A DNA stretch of 64,000 nucleotides from Pseudoxanthomonas sp. JBR18 (GTDB taxonomy: Bacteria; Pseudomonadota; Gammaproteobacteria; Xanthomonadales; Xanthomonadaceae). Positions 37,789 through 46,952 of the stretch are shown piece after piece. The stretch lies in contig NZ_CP116339.1 in the NCBI RefSeq assembly GCF_028198165.1, positions 2,735,001-2,799,000 of the forward strand, in the 5' to 3' direction. Each line of letters begins with the position of its first letter. Positions within the stretch are counted from its first letter, which is position 1. A program made the position numbers and the translations under genes. The notes under the pieces are model-generated. The model had not been told where the DNA came from and searched no databases. It was given only the letters and a program-made list of their open reading frames with translations.

Positions 37789-39909
37789 TTACGCGCTGGG
37801 CGTGGCGGCGTCGAAAAACACCCGGCGTACCGTCTCGCGCGCCGCCTCCAGCGAGAAGTGGCGGCGCACGTTGTCCAGGCCGTGCGCGGCCAGTGTGTCC
37901 CACAGCGCCGCATCATCGTGCAGGCGCACGATCGCATCGGCGAAGGCCTGCGCTGATTCCCCGACCAGCACGTCGCGTCCATCGGCCAAGTGCATGCCTT
38001 CCACCGCCATCGGCGTGGCCACTACCGGCAGGCCGTGCGCCATGGCTTGGTTGACCTTGCCCTTGACGCCGGCGCCGTAGCGCAGGGGCGCCACCGCGAT
38101 GCGGCTGCCATCCAACAGCGGTTGCAGGTCGGGGACGTGGCCATGGACCAGCACCCCGTCGCGGCCGTGCAGGCGCGCGACCTGCGGCGGCGGATCGACG
38201 CCCACGACATGGAGGCGCAGTTGGGGCAATTGGGCGCGCACACGTGGCAGGATCTCGGCAGCGAACCAGACCACGGCGTCGACATTGGGCGGATGGTGGA
38301 AGCCACCCACGAATAGCAGGTCGGCGCGCTCGGCGAACGGCAGGCCGGGTTCGCCCAGGCGATGCAGATTGGAGAGGATCTCCACCTGGACCTGCGGCGC
38401 GGCGAGAGCCAGTGCCTCGCGTTCGACCGGGCTGACCACCAGCGTGGTGTCCGAGGCGGCCATCACCGCCAGCTCGCGTGCGCGGGTCGCCTGGGACTGG
38501 CGCAGCATGACCGCATCGCCACTGGCTTCGGCGCCACGCTGCTCGCGCAGATAATGCAGGTCCACCGTGTCGAATACGATGCGCGCCTGCGGGCCGTGGC
38601 GGCGGAGCAAGGGGATCAACGCGTCAGCGACGTAGTGCCGGCACAGCATGACGGCCGAGAAGCGGTGGCCGTGCTGCTGCAGCAGCCGTGGCAGGGCCTT
38701 GGCGAACGGGGCGTACCAGACTTCCACGCCCATGCGCTGGAGTGCTTCGGTATAACCCGGCGTGCGCGCCAGGTCGGATGCGACGAAGCACACATGCGAC
38801 CCTTCTTCCTTCAGCAGCGCGATCAGGTTGACTAGGCGCAGCGAAGCCGAATCGCGATCAGGGCTGGGTGTCATCGAATCCACGATCAGCAACTGTCGCT
38901 GTCCTGCGTGCAGCGTCGAAGGCGAGGGCACAGTCCCAGGCGTCGGTTGCGCGACCAGCGCCTGGCGCCACTTCTCGGCGAAGATCACCGCGTTGCGCAC
39001 CTGATAAGCCTTGATCCCGCTGCCGGTATCGGTGCCGGCCGTGGCGCCTTCGCGATGCACGACCACGGCCGCCGGCTGATAAATGACCTTGTAACCGGCC
39101 GCGCGCACCGCAAAGGCCAGGTCGGTGTCCTCGTAGTAGGCCGGCGCGTAGCGCGTGTCGAATCCGCCGATCGCGATAAACAAGTCGCGTGGAAGGGCGA
39201 TGGCTGCCCTGGAGCAATCGTCCACCTCGCGTACGTAGGCATAGGGTGGATCATCAGGATTACCGTGCCGGCCATAACCGCACCGAGAACCGTCGGCGAA
39301 GACCACGCCGCCGGCTTCCTGCAGGCGGCCATCGGGATACACCAGTTTCGCCCCGGCCAGCCCGGTGCCCGGGTATTGGGCAAAGGTCTCCAGCAGCGCA
39401 TCCAGCCAACCAGGTTGGGGCAGGGTGTCGTTGTTGAGGAACACCACGTACTCGCCCCGCGCCAGCGCAGCGCCGTCGTTGCAGGCGGCGATGAATCCGC
39501 CGTTGCGTGCGCGCAGGTGGTAATGCAGGCCGTCCACCTGCTTCAGGCAGGCGGCGGTGTCGTCGGGCGACCCGTCGTCGACCACGATGATCTCCACCGG
39601 CACCTGTGGTGGCCGCGCGGCCAGGGCGCGTAAGCAGTCCACGGTCATCTGCAACTGCCCGTACACCGGAATGACGATGCTGGCGCGGGGCGTGGCGGCA
39701 CAGGGCACGGAGAACGGCGCAAAGGGTGCCGAGGCCGGCAGCCACCGCGGTTCAGCGGGCGGGGGCCGGGTCAGGCGGCCGGACAGGCGTTCCCACGCGC
39801 GACGGGCCGTCGGGGCCACGCCCCGGGTGCGCGCGCTGGCCAGCAGGCGGCGCAGGGTCGATGCCGCACGCGTGAACAGGAAGCGTGCGTCGTCCAGCAA
39901 CATCGGCAT
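37789..39909 (-). CDS. Two-domain glycosyltransferase (GT2 + GT4-like fusion)
   Basis: A 706-residue enzyme for surface polysaccharide or O-antigen assembly. N-terminal GT2 domain (about 78-300): RASIVIPVYGQLQM, EIIVVDDGSPDDTA, a DXD-like VVFLNNDTLPQPGWLDAL and the acceptor-side PAYYEDTDLAFAVRAAGY. C-terminal GT4/GT1-like domain (about 340-700): DRDSASLRLVNLIALLKEEG at the nucleotide-free half and RIAVAPLRYGAGVKGKVNQA with LPVVATPMAVEGM in the sugar-nucleotide half. Start chosen at ATG 39909 (MPMLLDDARFLF); an ATG six bases later and one at 39990 are alternatives. The fused pair could add two sugars in succession. It is divergent from mrcB and stands alone without a polysaccharide cluster. 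Confidence 0.87.
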   Translation of the reverse strand: MPMLLDDARFLFTRAASTLRRLLASARTRGVAPTARRAWERLSGRLTRPPPAEPRWLPASAPFAPFSVPCAATPRASIVIPVYGQLQMTVDCLRALAARPPQVPVEIIVVDDGSPDDTAACLKQVDGLHYHLRARNGGFIAACNDGAALARGEYVVFLNNDTLPQPGWLDALLETFAQYPGTGLAGAKLVYPDGRLQEAGGVVFADGSRCGYGRHGNPDDPPYAYVREVDDCSRAAIALPRDLFIAIGGFDTRYAPAYYEDTDLAFAVRAAGYKVIYQPAAVVVHREGATAGTDTGSGIKAYQVRNAVIFAEKWRQALVAQPTPGTVPSPSTLHAGQRQLLIVDSMTPSPDRDSASLRLVNLIALLKEEGSHVCFVASDLARTPGYTEALQRMGVEVWYAPFAKALPRLLQQHGHRFSAVMLCRHYVADALIPLLRRHGPQARIVFDTVDLHYLREQRGAEASGDAVMLRQSQATRARELAVMAASDTTLVVSPVEREALALAAPQVQVEILSNLHRLGEPGLPFAERADLLFVGGFHHPPNVDAVVWFAAEILPRVRAQLPQLRLHVVGVDPPPQVARLHGRDGVLVHGHVPDLQPLLDGSRIAVAPLRYGAGVKGKVNQAMAHGLPVVATPMAVEGMHLADGRDVLVGESAQAFADAIVRLHDDAALWDTLAAHGLDNVRRHFSLEAARETVRRVFFDAATPSA

Positions 39910-40009
39910 CGGGGGACCTAACTCCAGCTGATCAAGGGGGTGCCCGGCGCCTCGGCCGCCGCACGGGCTGCGATAGACTCGCCAGTCCATTTCATTGTCG
40001 CATCCTTAA

Positions 40010-42442
40010 GTGGCCCGCAAAGACGACGAACACGGCGCCGACGACGCGTACGAGCACTCCGGCAAATCCGCCTCTCCGTGGCGCAGCCGCCTGATCACCG
40101 TGGTGTTGGGCCTGTTGGCCCTGGCGCTGGGGTTCCTGATCCCCTACGTGGCCTACCTGAATCACCAGGTGACCGAACGTTTTGGCAACCTGCAGTGGCA
40201 GGTGCCCACCCGGGTCTATGCCCGCCCGCTGCCGCTGGCGCCGGGTCAGGCGCTGGATGCGGACACGTTGAAGACCGAGTTGGACGCGGCCTCCTACCAG
40301 GACGACGGCACCGGCGAACTGCCCGGCACCTACGCGCGTAGCGGCAACCGATTCACCATCTCCAACCGCGGCTTCACCGACGTGGACCACATCATCCCGC
40401 CGATGCGTCTGCAGGTGGTGCTGTCCAACGGCACCGTGCTGGGGGTGCGCGACGTGCGCCGCGGCCGCAACATCACCTCGGCGCGGCTGGACCCGGCGCG
40501 CATCGCCACCCTGTACGGCAAGTCCCAGGAAGACCGCAGGCTGGTCCAGCTGGAGGACGTGCCCGAGCTGCTGGTGACCGGGCTGCAGGCGGTCGAGGAC
40601 CGCGATTTCGCGACCCACCACGGCATCGACCTGTCCGGCATGGCGCGCGCGGCCTGGGAATTCGTCCGCTCCGGCGGCCAGGTGCGCCAGGGCGCAAGCA
40701 CCCTGACCCAGCAGCTCGCCCGCAGTGGCCTGCTGGGCATCGGCCGCGAGCAGACCCTGACCCGCAAGTTCAACGAGATCCTCTATGCGCTGATCCTGGA
40801 GGCGCGCTACGACAAGCGCACCATCCTGGAGGCCTATTTCAACCAGGTGTACTGGGGCCAGCGTGGCGGGCAGGCCGTGCACGGCGTGGCCGCCGCCTCG
40901 GAGTTCTGGTTCGGGCGTGACCTGGACAGCCTGTCCACCGAGCAGGTCGCCCTGCTGATCGGCATCGTCAAGGGGCCGTCCTATTACGATCCGCGCCGGC
41001 ATCCCGAGCGCGCCAAGGAGCGTCGCGACCTGGCCCTGCGGCGGATGCTGGCCACGACGCTGATCGACAAGAAGGAGTTCGATCGCGCCAGTGCGGCACC
41101 CCTGGAAGTCACCCGCGATCCGGGCTTGAACGCGGCCAACCGCTTCCCGGCCTATGTGGACCTGGTCCGCCGCCAGTTGGCGCACGACTACCCCGAGGGC
41201 GCCCTGCGCGGGGCCGGCCTGACCGTCATGACCGGCATGTCGCCCTCGGCCCAGGCCTACGCCGAAGGCGCGGTCAAGCACACCCTCGGCCAGCTGGAGA
41301 AGGGCAAGCGGCCGCCGCTGCAGGCCGGGCTGGTCGTGACCGACGTGCACAACGGCGATGTGTTGGCGGTGGTCGGCAATCGCCACGTCACCGAACCGGG
41401 GTTCAATCGCGCCGTGGAAGCCCAGCGCCAGGTCGGCTCGCTGATCAAGCCGTTCGTCTATCTGCTGGCCCTGGCCCAGCCGGACACCTGGTCGCTGGCC
41501 AGCTGGGTCGAGGATGCGCCGATCACCGTGCCGCTGGGGCGCGGAAAGTCCTGGTCGCCGGACAACTCGGATAACCGCAGCCATGGTCGCGTGCGGCTGA
41601 TCGACGCCTTGGCCCATTCCTACAACCAGGCCACCGTGCGCGTGGGCCTGAAGGTCGATCCGCAGCGCGTGGCCGACGTGCTCAAGGTCCTGGCCGGCAT
41701 CCAGGCGGCGCCCAATCCCGCGCTGATCTTGGGCGCCACCGATCAGAGCCCGTACGCGATGGCCCAGGCCTACCAGTTCCTGGCCTCCGGTGGGCAGATC
41801 CAGCCCCTGCACGCCGTGCGTGGGGTGATCGACGCGCAGGGCCGGGTGCTCAACCGCTACGACAAGACGCCCGCAGCTGCGCAGGAGGGGGACTCCATCG
41901 CGGCCCATCTGGTCACCGTGGCCCTGCAGGACGTGGTCACCGAAGGCACTGGCCGGCAGTTGCTGTCCGATGGCCTGGGCCGGCTGTCGCCCGCCGGCAA
42001 GACCGGCACCAGCAACGACGGCCGCGACAGCTGGTTCGCCGGCTATACCGGCGATCACCTGGCGGTGATCTGGATGGGCAACGACCAGAACAAGGAAACC
42101 GGCCTGTACGGCGCCACCGGCGCGATGCGGGTGTGGGCCGGTATTTTCTCCCGTCTGCCCAGTGCGCCGCTGCAGGTCTCCAGCAAGGGCTTGGATTACG
42201 CGTGGGTGGCCGACTCGGCCGCCACCGATGCCAGCTGCCCGGGCGCACGGCGCTTCCCGTTCGTGGCCGGGCATGCGCCGGCCTACGCGGACTGCCAGCA
42301 GTACACCCTTCCCAGTGACGGCGACACGGACGGAGGAGGTGGCGGCTGGCGTCGCTGGTTCGGCCTGCCACCGAAGAAGGACGAGGAGCCGCCGCCGGCC
42401 CACTCGCTGCCCACCCCCTCACCCAACCAGAGCCCGCTATGA
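40010..42442 (+). CDS. mrcB: Penicillin-binding protein 1B, bifunctional peptidoglycan synthase
   Basis: An 810-residue class A PBP that polymerises glycan strands and cross-links them in the periplasm. GTG start at 40010. Seen: cytoplasmic acidic arm, one membrane helix (TVVLGLLALALGFLIPYVA, about 30-48), a UB2H-like region, the glycosyltransferase motifs EDRDFATHHGIDLSGMARA, GASTLTQQLARSGLL and LEAYFNQVYWGQRG, and the transpeptidase set: SLIKP (SxxK, near 475), SYN, and KTGTSNDGRD (KTGT, near 664). The Pro/Glu-rich tail ends PNQSPL. The gene overlaps the following lipoprotein gene in an ATGA junction, so the two are translationally coupled. Confidence 0.96.
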   Translation: MARKDDEHGADDAYEHSGKSASPWRSRLITVVLGLLALALGFLIPYVAYLNHQVTERFGNLQWQVPTRVYARPLPLAPGQALDADTLKTELDAASYQDDGTGELPGTYARSGNRFTISNRGFTDVDHIIPPMRLQVVLSNGTVLGVRDVRRGRNITSARLDPARIATLYGKSQEDRRLVQLEDVPELLVTGLQAVEDRDFATHHGIDLSGMARAAWEFVRSGGQVRQGASTLTQQLARSGLLGIGREQTLTRKFNEILYALILEARYDKRTILEAYFNQVYWGQRGGQAVHGVAAASEFWFGRDLDSLSTEQVALLIGIVKGPSYYDPRRHPERAKERRDLALRRMLATTLIDKKEFDRASAAPLEVTRDPGLNAANRFPAYVDLVRRQLAHDYPEGALRGAGLTVMTGMSPSAQAYAEGAVKHTLGQLEKGKRPPLQAGLVVTDVHNGDVLAVVGNRHVTEPGFNRAVEAQRQVGSLIKPFVYLLALAQPDTWSLASWVEDAPITVPLGRGKSWSPDNSDNRSHGRVRLIDALAHSYNQATVRVGLKVDPQRVADVLKVLAGIQAAPNPALILGATDQSPYAMAQAYQFLASGGQIQPLHAVRGVIDAQGRVLNRYDKTPAAAQEGDSIAAHLVTVALQDVVTEGTGRQLLSDGLGRLSPAGKTGTSNDGRDSWFAGYTGDHLAVIWMGNDQNKETGLYGATGAMRVWAGIFSRLPSAPLQVSSKGLDYAWVADSAATDASCPGARRFPFVAGHAPAYADCQQYTLPSDGDTDGGGGGWRRWFGLPPKKDEEPPPAHSLPTPSPNQSPL

Positions 42443-42963
42443 GTCCCCTGCGCCGTCTGTTGCTGATCAGTCTGGCCGTGCTGCCGGTCGCAGCCTGCGT
42501 CACCGAGCCCACCCCGGCGCCGGTGCCGGTGGCGCCGCGCGTCACGCCGACCCAGGCGCTGACTGCGGTAATGGCGGCCGGCAAGTCCGATGATCGCGAG
42601 CTCTCGGTCCAGCCGTTGATCGATCCGCAAATCCAGGACCTGCGTGACACCGCCGATGCCGCCAAGGCGCGGGCAGACTGGTCCGGTGCGGCCGACGCGC
42701 TGAACCAGGCGCTGCTGCTCAGCCCGGAAGATCCGACCCTGCTGCAGGAGCGGGCCGAAGTCGCCCTGGCCCTGGGCGAGTGGGAGCGCGCCGAGACCCT
42801 CGCGCGCAAGGCCCTGGACCTGGGCTCCAAAACCGGCCCGCTGTGTCGGCGCCACTGGGCGACCATCGAGCAGTCGCAGCTGGCCCGTGGCGAAGATCAG
42901 AACGCGGCCTCGGCGCATGCGCAGATCGCCAGCTGCACCGTCGCCGGCTTTGACCGGATGTGA
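42439..42963 (+). CDS. TPR-containing lipoprotein
   Basis: A 174-residue lipoprotein with lipobox LPVAAC (Cys20), so the mature protein carries lipid at the periplasmic face. A low-complexity Pro-rich linker (TEPTPAPVPVAPRVTPTQ) leads to about two TPR-like helical pairs: ADWSGAADALNQALLLSPED and GEWERAETLARKALDLG. A C-terminal pair of cysteines (LCRRHW, ASCTVAG) may form a disulfide. Its start overlaps the mrcB stop by four bases. In Escherichia coli the lipoprotein LpoB activates PBP1b; a like role here is suggested by the coupling, but LpoB homology is not visible. Alternative: an unrelated scaffold. Confidence 0.8.
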   Translation: MSPLRRLLLISLAVLPVAACVTEPTPAPVPVAPRVTPTQALTAVMAAGKSDDRELSVQPLIDPQIQDLRDTADAAKARADWSGAADALNQALLLSPEDPTLLQERAEVALALGEWERAETLARKALDLGSKTGPLCRRHWATIEQSQLARGEDQNAASAHAQIASCTVAGFDRM

Positions 42964-42985
42964 GATCCGTACCGATGACCTGCCG

Positions 42986-43033
42986 CGGCGCCGGCCCTGG
43001 CCTGCGCCGAGCCGCAGGCCAGGGCCGGCGCCG
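42986..43033. repeat. Perfect 21-bp GC inverted repeat between lipoprotein and helicase genes
   Basis: Arms at 42986-43006 and 43013-43033 are exact reverse complements with a six-base loop CCGAGC. There is no T-tract, so it is not a classical terminator; it could be a repeated palindrome or an mRNA-end stabiliser. It begins 22 bases after the lipoprotein stop and ends 36 bases before the helicase start. Confidence 0.8.
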
Positions 43034-43069
43034 TGGGACGACACGGCGGACCGGGCACCTGAGCTCGCG

Positions 43070-45082
43070 ATGTCCGCTCTGACTTCCCTGGCGATCGACG
43101 CCCTGCAGACCGGCGGCGCGCTGGCCCAGCGGCTGGACGGCTTCGTCGCGCGCGAGGCTCAGCAACGGCTGGCCGCCGCGATCGCCGAGACGCTGGACGC
43201 CCGCGACACCCTGCTGGCCGAAGCCGGCACCGGCACCGGCAAGACCTTCGCCTACCTGGTGCCGGTGCTGCTGTCGGGGGCCAAGGCCATCCTCTCCACC
43301 GGCACCCGGGCCCTGCAGGACCAGCTGTTTCATCGCGATCTGCCGCGGGTGCGCGCTGCGCTGGGTGTGGGCCACAGCGCGGCGTTGCTGAAGGGGCGGG
43401 CGAACTACCTGTGCCGTTATCGCTTGTCCCAGGCGCGCGGCGAACCCCGCTTCACCAGTCGCGAACAGGCCGACCAGTTCCAGCGCATCGTGGTGTGGAG
43501 CGGGCGCACCCGCTATGGCGACATGGCCGAGCTGGAGTCCCTGCCCGAGGACTCGCCGCTGTTGCCGATGGTCACCTCGACCGTGGACAACTGCCTGGGC
43601 ACCGAGTGTCCGTTCTGGGACGACTGCTTCGTGGTCCAGGCCCGGCAACGGGCGCAGGCGGCCGACGTCGTGGTGGTCAACCATCACCTGTTGCTGGCCG
43701 ATCTGGCCCTCAAGCAGGAAGGCTTTGGCGAGATCCTGCCCGGCGCGCAGGCCTTCGTCATCGACGAGGCGCACCAGTTGCCGGAACTGGCGGCGAACTT
43801 CTTTGGCGAGGGCTTCGGCATGCGCCCGCTGCAGGAACTGGTGCGCGATGTGGTGGCCGAAAGCCGCGCTGTGCCGGGCGCGCTGGCCAGCGTCGAGCCA
43901 CTCGCGCGCCTGCTCGACCAGGCGCTGCGCGAGCTGCGCCTGGCCATGGAGCCACTGCCGCCGCGCGGCACCCGCCAGCGCGCGCTGGGCAGCGCGGCGC
44001 TGCGCGAAGGCTTCGACACGCTGGTGCTGTCCCTGCAGGACCTGGGCCGGGCGCTAGCTCCGCTGGCGTCTTCCTCGCCGGGCCTGGATGCCTGCGCCGC
44101 GCGCGGGCGCGACATCGAAGGCCGGCTGTTGCGCTGGTTGGGCGACCCGTCCGCCGATGAGCCCTCGCCAACGCCGCGCGGTGGCGAGGTGCCGTCGGCC
44201 GATCACCAGGACTTCCCGCTGGCACCGGATGAGGTGGCGCACGCTGGGTCGACCGACGTGTTCTGGTACGAGCTGACCCCGCGCGGCTTCCGCTGCCAGC
44301 GCACGCCGCTGGATGTCTCCGGGCCGCTGCGCCAGCATCGCGAGGCCTCGCATGCGGCCTGGATCTTCACCTCGGCCACGCTGGCGGTCGGCGGGGGCTT
44401 CGACCACATCGCCCAGCGCCTGGGCCTGGACGATCCGCACACGCTGCTGCAGCCCAGTCCGTTCGACTGGCCGCGCCAGGCCCTGTGTTACCAGCCGCCG
44501 GGCCTGCCCGATCCCAATGCGCGTGGCTATGGCACCGCGCTGATCGCCGCCTTGCTGCCGGTGCTGCACGCCTCCAATGGACGCGCGTTCCTGCTGTTCG
44601 CCTCGCACCGGGCGCTGCGCGAGGCCGCCGAAGCCCTGCGCGACGCGCCTTGGCCGCTGTTCGTGCAGGGGCAGGCGCCGCGCGCCACGCTGCTGCAGCG
44701 CTTCCGCGAGTCCGGCAATGGCGTGCTGCTGGGGTCGGCCAGTTTCCGCGAAGGCGTGGACGTGGTCGGCGAGGCCTTGAGTGTGGTGGCCATCGACAAG
44801 CTGCCCTTCGCCGCGCCCGACGATCCGGTGTTCGAGGCGCGGCTGGAGGCGATCCGCAACGCCGGCGGCAATCCCTTCCGCGACGAACAACTGCCGCAGG
44901 CGGTGATCGCGCTCAAGCAGGGCGTGGGCCGGCTGATCCGCAGTGAATCGGATCGCGGCGTGCTGGTGCTGTGCGATCCGCGGCTGTCCACCAAGCCCTA
45001 CGGACGCGTCTTCATGCAGTCGCTGCCGCCGTTCGCCCGCACCCGCGAGGTGGGCGAGGTCGAGGCCTTCTTCGGCAAGTAG
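43070..45082 (+). CDS. DinG/YoaA-type ATP-dependent DNA helicase with iron-sulfur cluster
   Basis: A 670-residue helicase of the XPD/Rad3 branch that acts on replication- and repair-linked DNA structures. Seen: Walker A EAGTGTGKTFAYLVPVLL (near 48-65), the cysteine set NYLC, NCLGTEC and PFWDDC (near 120-195) that carries a 4Fe-4S cluster, the VIDEAHQLPEL box (near 228), and motifs in the second RecA domain such as FLLFASHRALREAA, GVLLGSASFREGVDV and QGVGRLIRSESDRG. The ATG 43070 opens on MSALTSLAIDALQTGG; in-frame upstream sequence would cover the inverted repeat. YoaA of E. coli is the closest type; DinG itself is also possible. Confidence 0.92.
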   Translation: MSALTSLAIDALQTGGALAQRLDGFVAREAQQRLAAAIAETLDARDTLLAEAGTGTGKTFAYLVPVLLSGAKAILSTGTRALQDQLFHRDLPRVRAALGVGHSAALLKGRANYLCRYRLSQARGEPRFTSREQADQFQRIVVWSGRTRYGDMAELESLPEDSPLLPMVTSTVDNCLGTECPFWDDCFVVQARQRAQAADVVVVNHHLLLADLALKQEGFGEILPGAQAFVIDEAHQLPELAANFFGEGFGMRPLQELVRDVVAESRAVPGALASVEPLARLLDQALRELRLAMEPLPPRGTRQRALGSAALREGFDTLVLSLQDLGRALAPLASSSPGLDACAARGRDIEGRLLRWLGDPSADEPSPTPRGGEVPSADHQDFPLAPDEVAHAGSTDVFWYELTPRGFRCQRTPLDVSGPLRQHREASHAAWIFTSATLAVGGGFDHIAQRLGLDDPHTLLQPSPFDWPRQALCYQPPGLPDPNARGYGTALIAALLPVLHASNGRAFLLFASHRALREAAEALRDAPWPLFVQGQAPRATLLQRFRESGNGVLLGSASFREGVDVVGEALSVVAIDKLPFAAPDDPVFEARLEAIRNAGGNPFRDEQLPQAVIALKQGVGRLIRSESDRGVLVLCDPRLSTKPYGRVFMQSLPPFARTREVGEVEAFFGK

Positions 45083-45105
45083 CGTCGCCAGACGGGACAG
45101 GCTTG

Positions 45106-45175
45106 GTGGACGCCGCCATGGCGGCGATCCTGGGCGTAACCGGGAAAGCTTCATCGCCGCCATGGCGGCTCCCAC
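45106..45175. repeat. GTGG-headed palindromic repeat doublet (REP doublet C)
   Basis: A 22-base unit starting GTGG with the palindrome CGCCGCCATGGCGGCG (45106-45127) is followed by a 26-base linker and an inverted unit ending CCCAC (45154-45175). Linker and layout match the element at 19001-19066, and its stem matches that at 19069-19184. It separates the helicase gene from nadE. Confidence 0.8.
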
Positions 45176-45239
45176 GAAGGCGACTGGGATGTTCTGAAAT
45201 AATGGCGGCGTCCGCTTTCGCACACGCACCAGGTGACCC

Positions 45240-46877
45240 ATGCCCGCAACGCTTCGCATCGCTATGGCCCAGTTCGATTATCCGGTCGGCGACCTGGCGG
45301 GCAATACCCGGCGCATCCTCGAGCAGATTGCCGTGGCTCGCGACGAATACGGCGCCGACCTGGTGCTGTTCCCGGAGCTGGCGCTGAGCGGCTATCCGCC
45401 GGAAGACCTGCTGATGCGTCCTTCCTTCCTGGCCGACTGCCACGCGGCCATGGACGAGGTCGCGGCCGCGACCCACGGCATCACCGCCGTGGTCGGTTGG
45501 CCGGAAAGCGCCGGCAGCATCCTCTACAACGCCGCCTGTGTGCTGCGCGACGGCAAGATCATCGCCAACTATCGCAAGCGCGAACTGCCCAACTACAACG
45601 TCTTCGACGAGCGTCGCTATTTCCACGTCGATCCGGACGGGGGCCCATGCGTGTTCGAGGTCAAGGGGGTGCCGGTGGGCCTGGTGATCTGCGAGGACCT
45701 GTGGTTCGCCGAGCCGCTGGCCGATACCGCCAACGCCGGGGCCGAGCTGGTGTTGGTGCCCAATGCGTCTCCGTTCGAGCACGACAAGCACGCCCAGCGC
45801 GATGCGCTGTTGGCCTTGCGCAATCGCGAGACCGGCGTGGCGCTGGCCTACCTCAACGTGGTCGGGGGGCAGGACGCGCTGGTGTTTGACGGGGCCTCGG
45901 TGGTCGCCAGTGGCAACGGCGATATATCCCCGGCCGCGGCGGCCTTCACCGAGCAGTGGCTGGTGGTGGATTACGACGCAGCCACCCGTGGCTTCACGCC
46001 CGTACGCTGGATGGACGAGGGTGACGAAAGCCGCGATGCCCTGGCCTGGCGCGCGGTGACGCGTGGCATCGCCGACTACTGTGGCAAGAACGGTTTCGGC
46101 AAGGTCTGGGTGGCGCTGTCCGGCGGCATCGATTCGTCCATCGTGCTGGCCATGGCAGTCGATGCGATGGGCGCGGACAACGTCACCGCCGTGCGCCTGC
46201 CATCGCGCTACACGGCCGGCCTGTCCAACGCGCTGGCCGAGGAGCAGTGCCGGGCGTTGGGCGTGCGCATGGAGACGGTAGAGATCGAGGGGCCGTTCAA
46301 GGGCTTCCTGCAGGCGCTGGGGCCACTGTTCGAGGGGCGCGAAGCCGACACCACCGAGGAAAACCTGCAATCGCGCACGCGCGGGGCAATCATGATGGCC
46401 TTGTCCAACAAGTTCGGCGGACTGCTGCTGACCACCGGCAACAAGAGCGAGTACGCGGTCGGCTACGCCACGATCTACGGCGATATGTGCGGCGGCTACG
46501 CGCCGATCAAGGACCTGTACAAGACCGAGGTCTTCGCCCTGGCGCGCTGGCGCAACACGGTGGGCGGCGCGCCGGTGATCCCGCAGGCGGTGATCGACCG
46601 CCCGCCCTCGGCCGAACTGCGCGAGAACCAGCTCGACCAGGATTCCCTGCCACCCTACGACGTGCTCGACGCGATCCTGCTGCGTTATGTCGACCGCGAG
46701 CAGTCGCGCGAGGAGATCATCGCCGCCGGCTTCGACGCCGAGGTGGTCAACCGGATGCTGCGCCTGGTCCGGATCAACGAGTGGAAGCGTCAGCAGGCCG
46801 CGCCCGGACCCAAGGTTTCGCTGCGTGCCTTCGGTCGCGAGCGTCGCTATCCGATCAGCAACCGCTACCCGGCCTAG
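45240..46877 (+). CDS. nadE: Glutamine-dependent NAD+ synthetase
   Basis: A 545-residue enzyme that amidates deamido-NAD with glutamine nitrogen, the last step of NAD synthesis. The N-terminal nitrilase-like domain has the Glu-Lys-Cys triad: LVLFPELALSGYPPEDLL (Glu), ANYRKRELPNYNVFDE (Lys) and GLVICEDLWFAEPL (Cys). The synthetase domain begins with the PP-loop VALSGGIDSSIVLAMAVDA (near 295) and continues with TTGNKSEYAVGYATIYGDM and DRPPSAELRENQLDQDSLP. Both halves are complete. ATG at 45240; the upstream element 45106-45175 lies in its leader region. Ends with a strong terminator. Confidence 0.97.
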   Translation: MPATLRIAMAQFDYPVGDLAGNTRRILEQIAVARDEYGADLVLFPELALSGYPPEDLLMRPSFLADCHAAMDEVAAATHGITAVVGWPESAGSILYNAACVLRDGKIIANYRKRELPNYNVFDERRYFHVDPDGGPCVFEVKGVPVGLVICEDLWFAEPLADTANAGAELVLVPNASPFEHDKHAQRDALLALRNRETGVALAYLNVVGGQDALVFDGASVVASGNGDISPAAAAFTEQWLVVDYDAATRGFTPVRWMDEGDESRDALAWRAVTRGIADYCGKNGFGKVWVALSGGIDSSIVLAMAVDAMGADNVTAVRLPSRYTAGLSNALAEEQCRALGVRMETVEIEGPFKGFLQALGPLFEGREADTTEENLQSRTRGAIMMALSNKFGGLLLTTGNKSEYAVGYATIYGDMCGGYAPIKDLYKTEVFALARWRNTVGGAPVIPQAVIDRPPSAELRENQLDQDSLPPYDVLDAILLRYVDREQSREEIIAAGFDAEVVNRMLRLVRINEWKRQQAAPGPKVSLRAFGRERRYPISNRYPA

Positions 46878-46902
46878 TTTCAGGCGGCGTGAGACGAAAA
46901 CG

Positions 46903-46928
46903 AAGAAGGGGCCTTGCGGCCCCTTCTT
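46903..46928. terminator. Bidirectional terminator between nadE and bamD
   Basis: An 11-bp stem (46903-46913 with 46918-46928, AAGAAGGGGCC / GGCCCCTTCTT) has a TTGC loop, a short T-tract downstream and an A-run upstream. It serves nadE on the plus strand and bamD on the minus strand. Confidence 0.85.
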
Positions 46929-46952
46929 TCATTGCGCGGGTCGGTCCACCGA

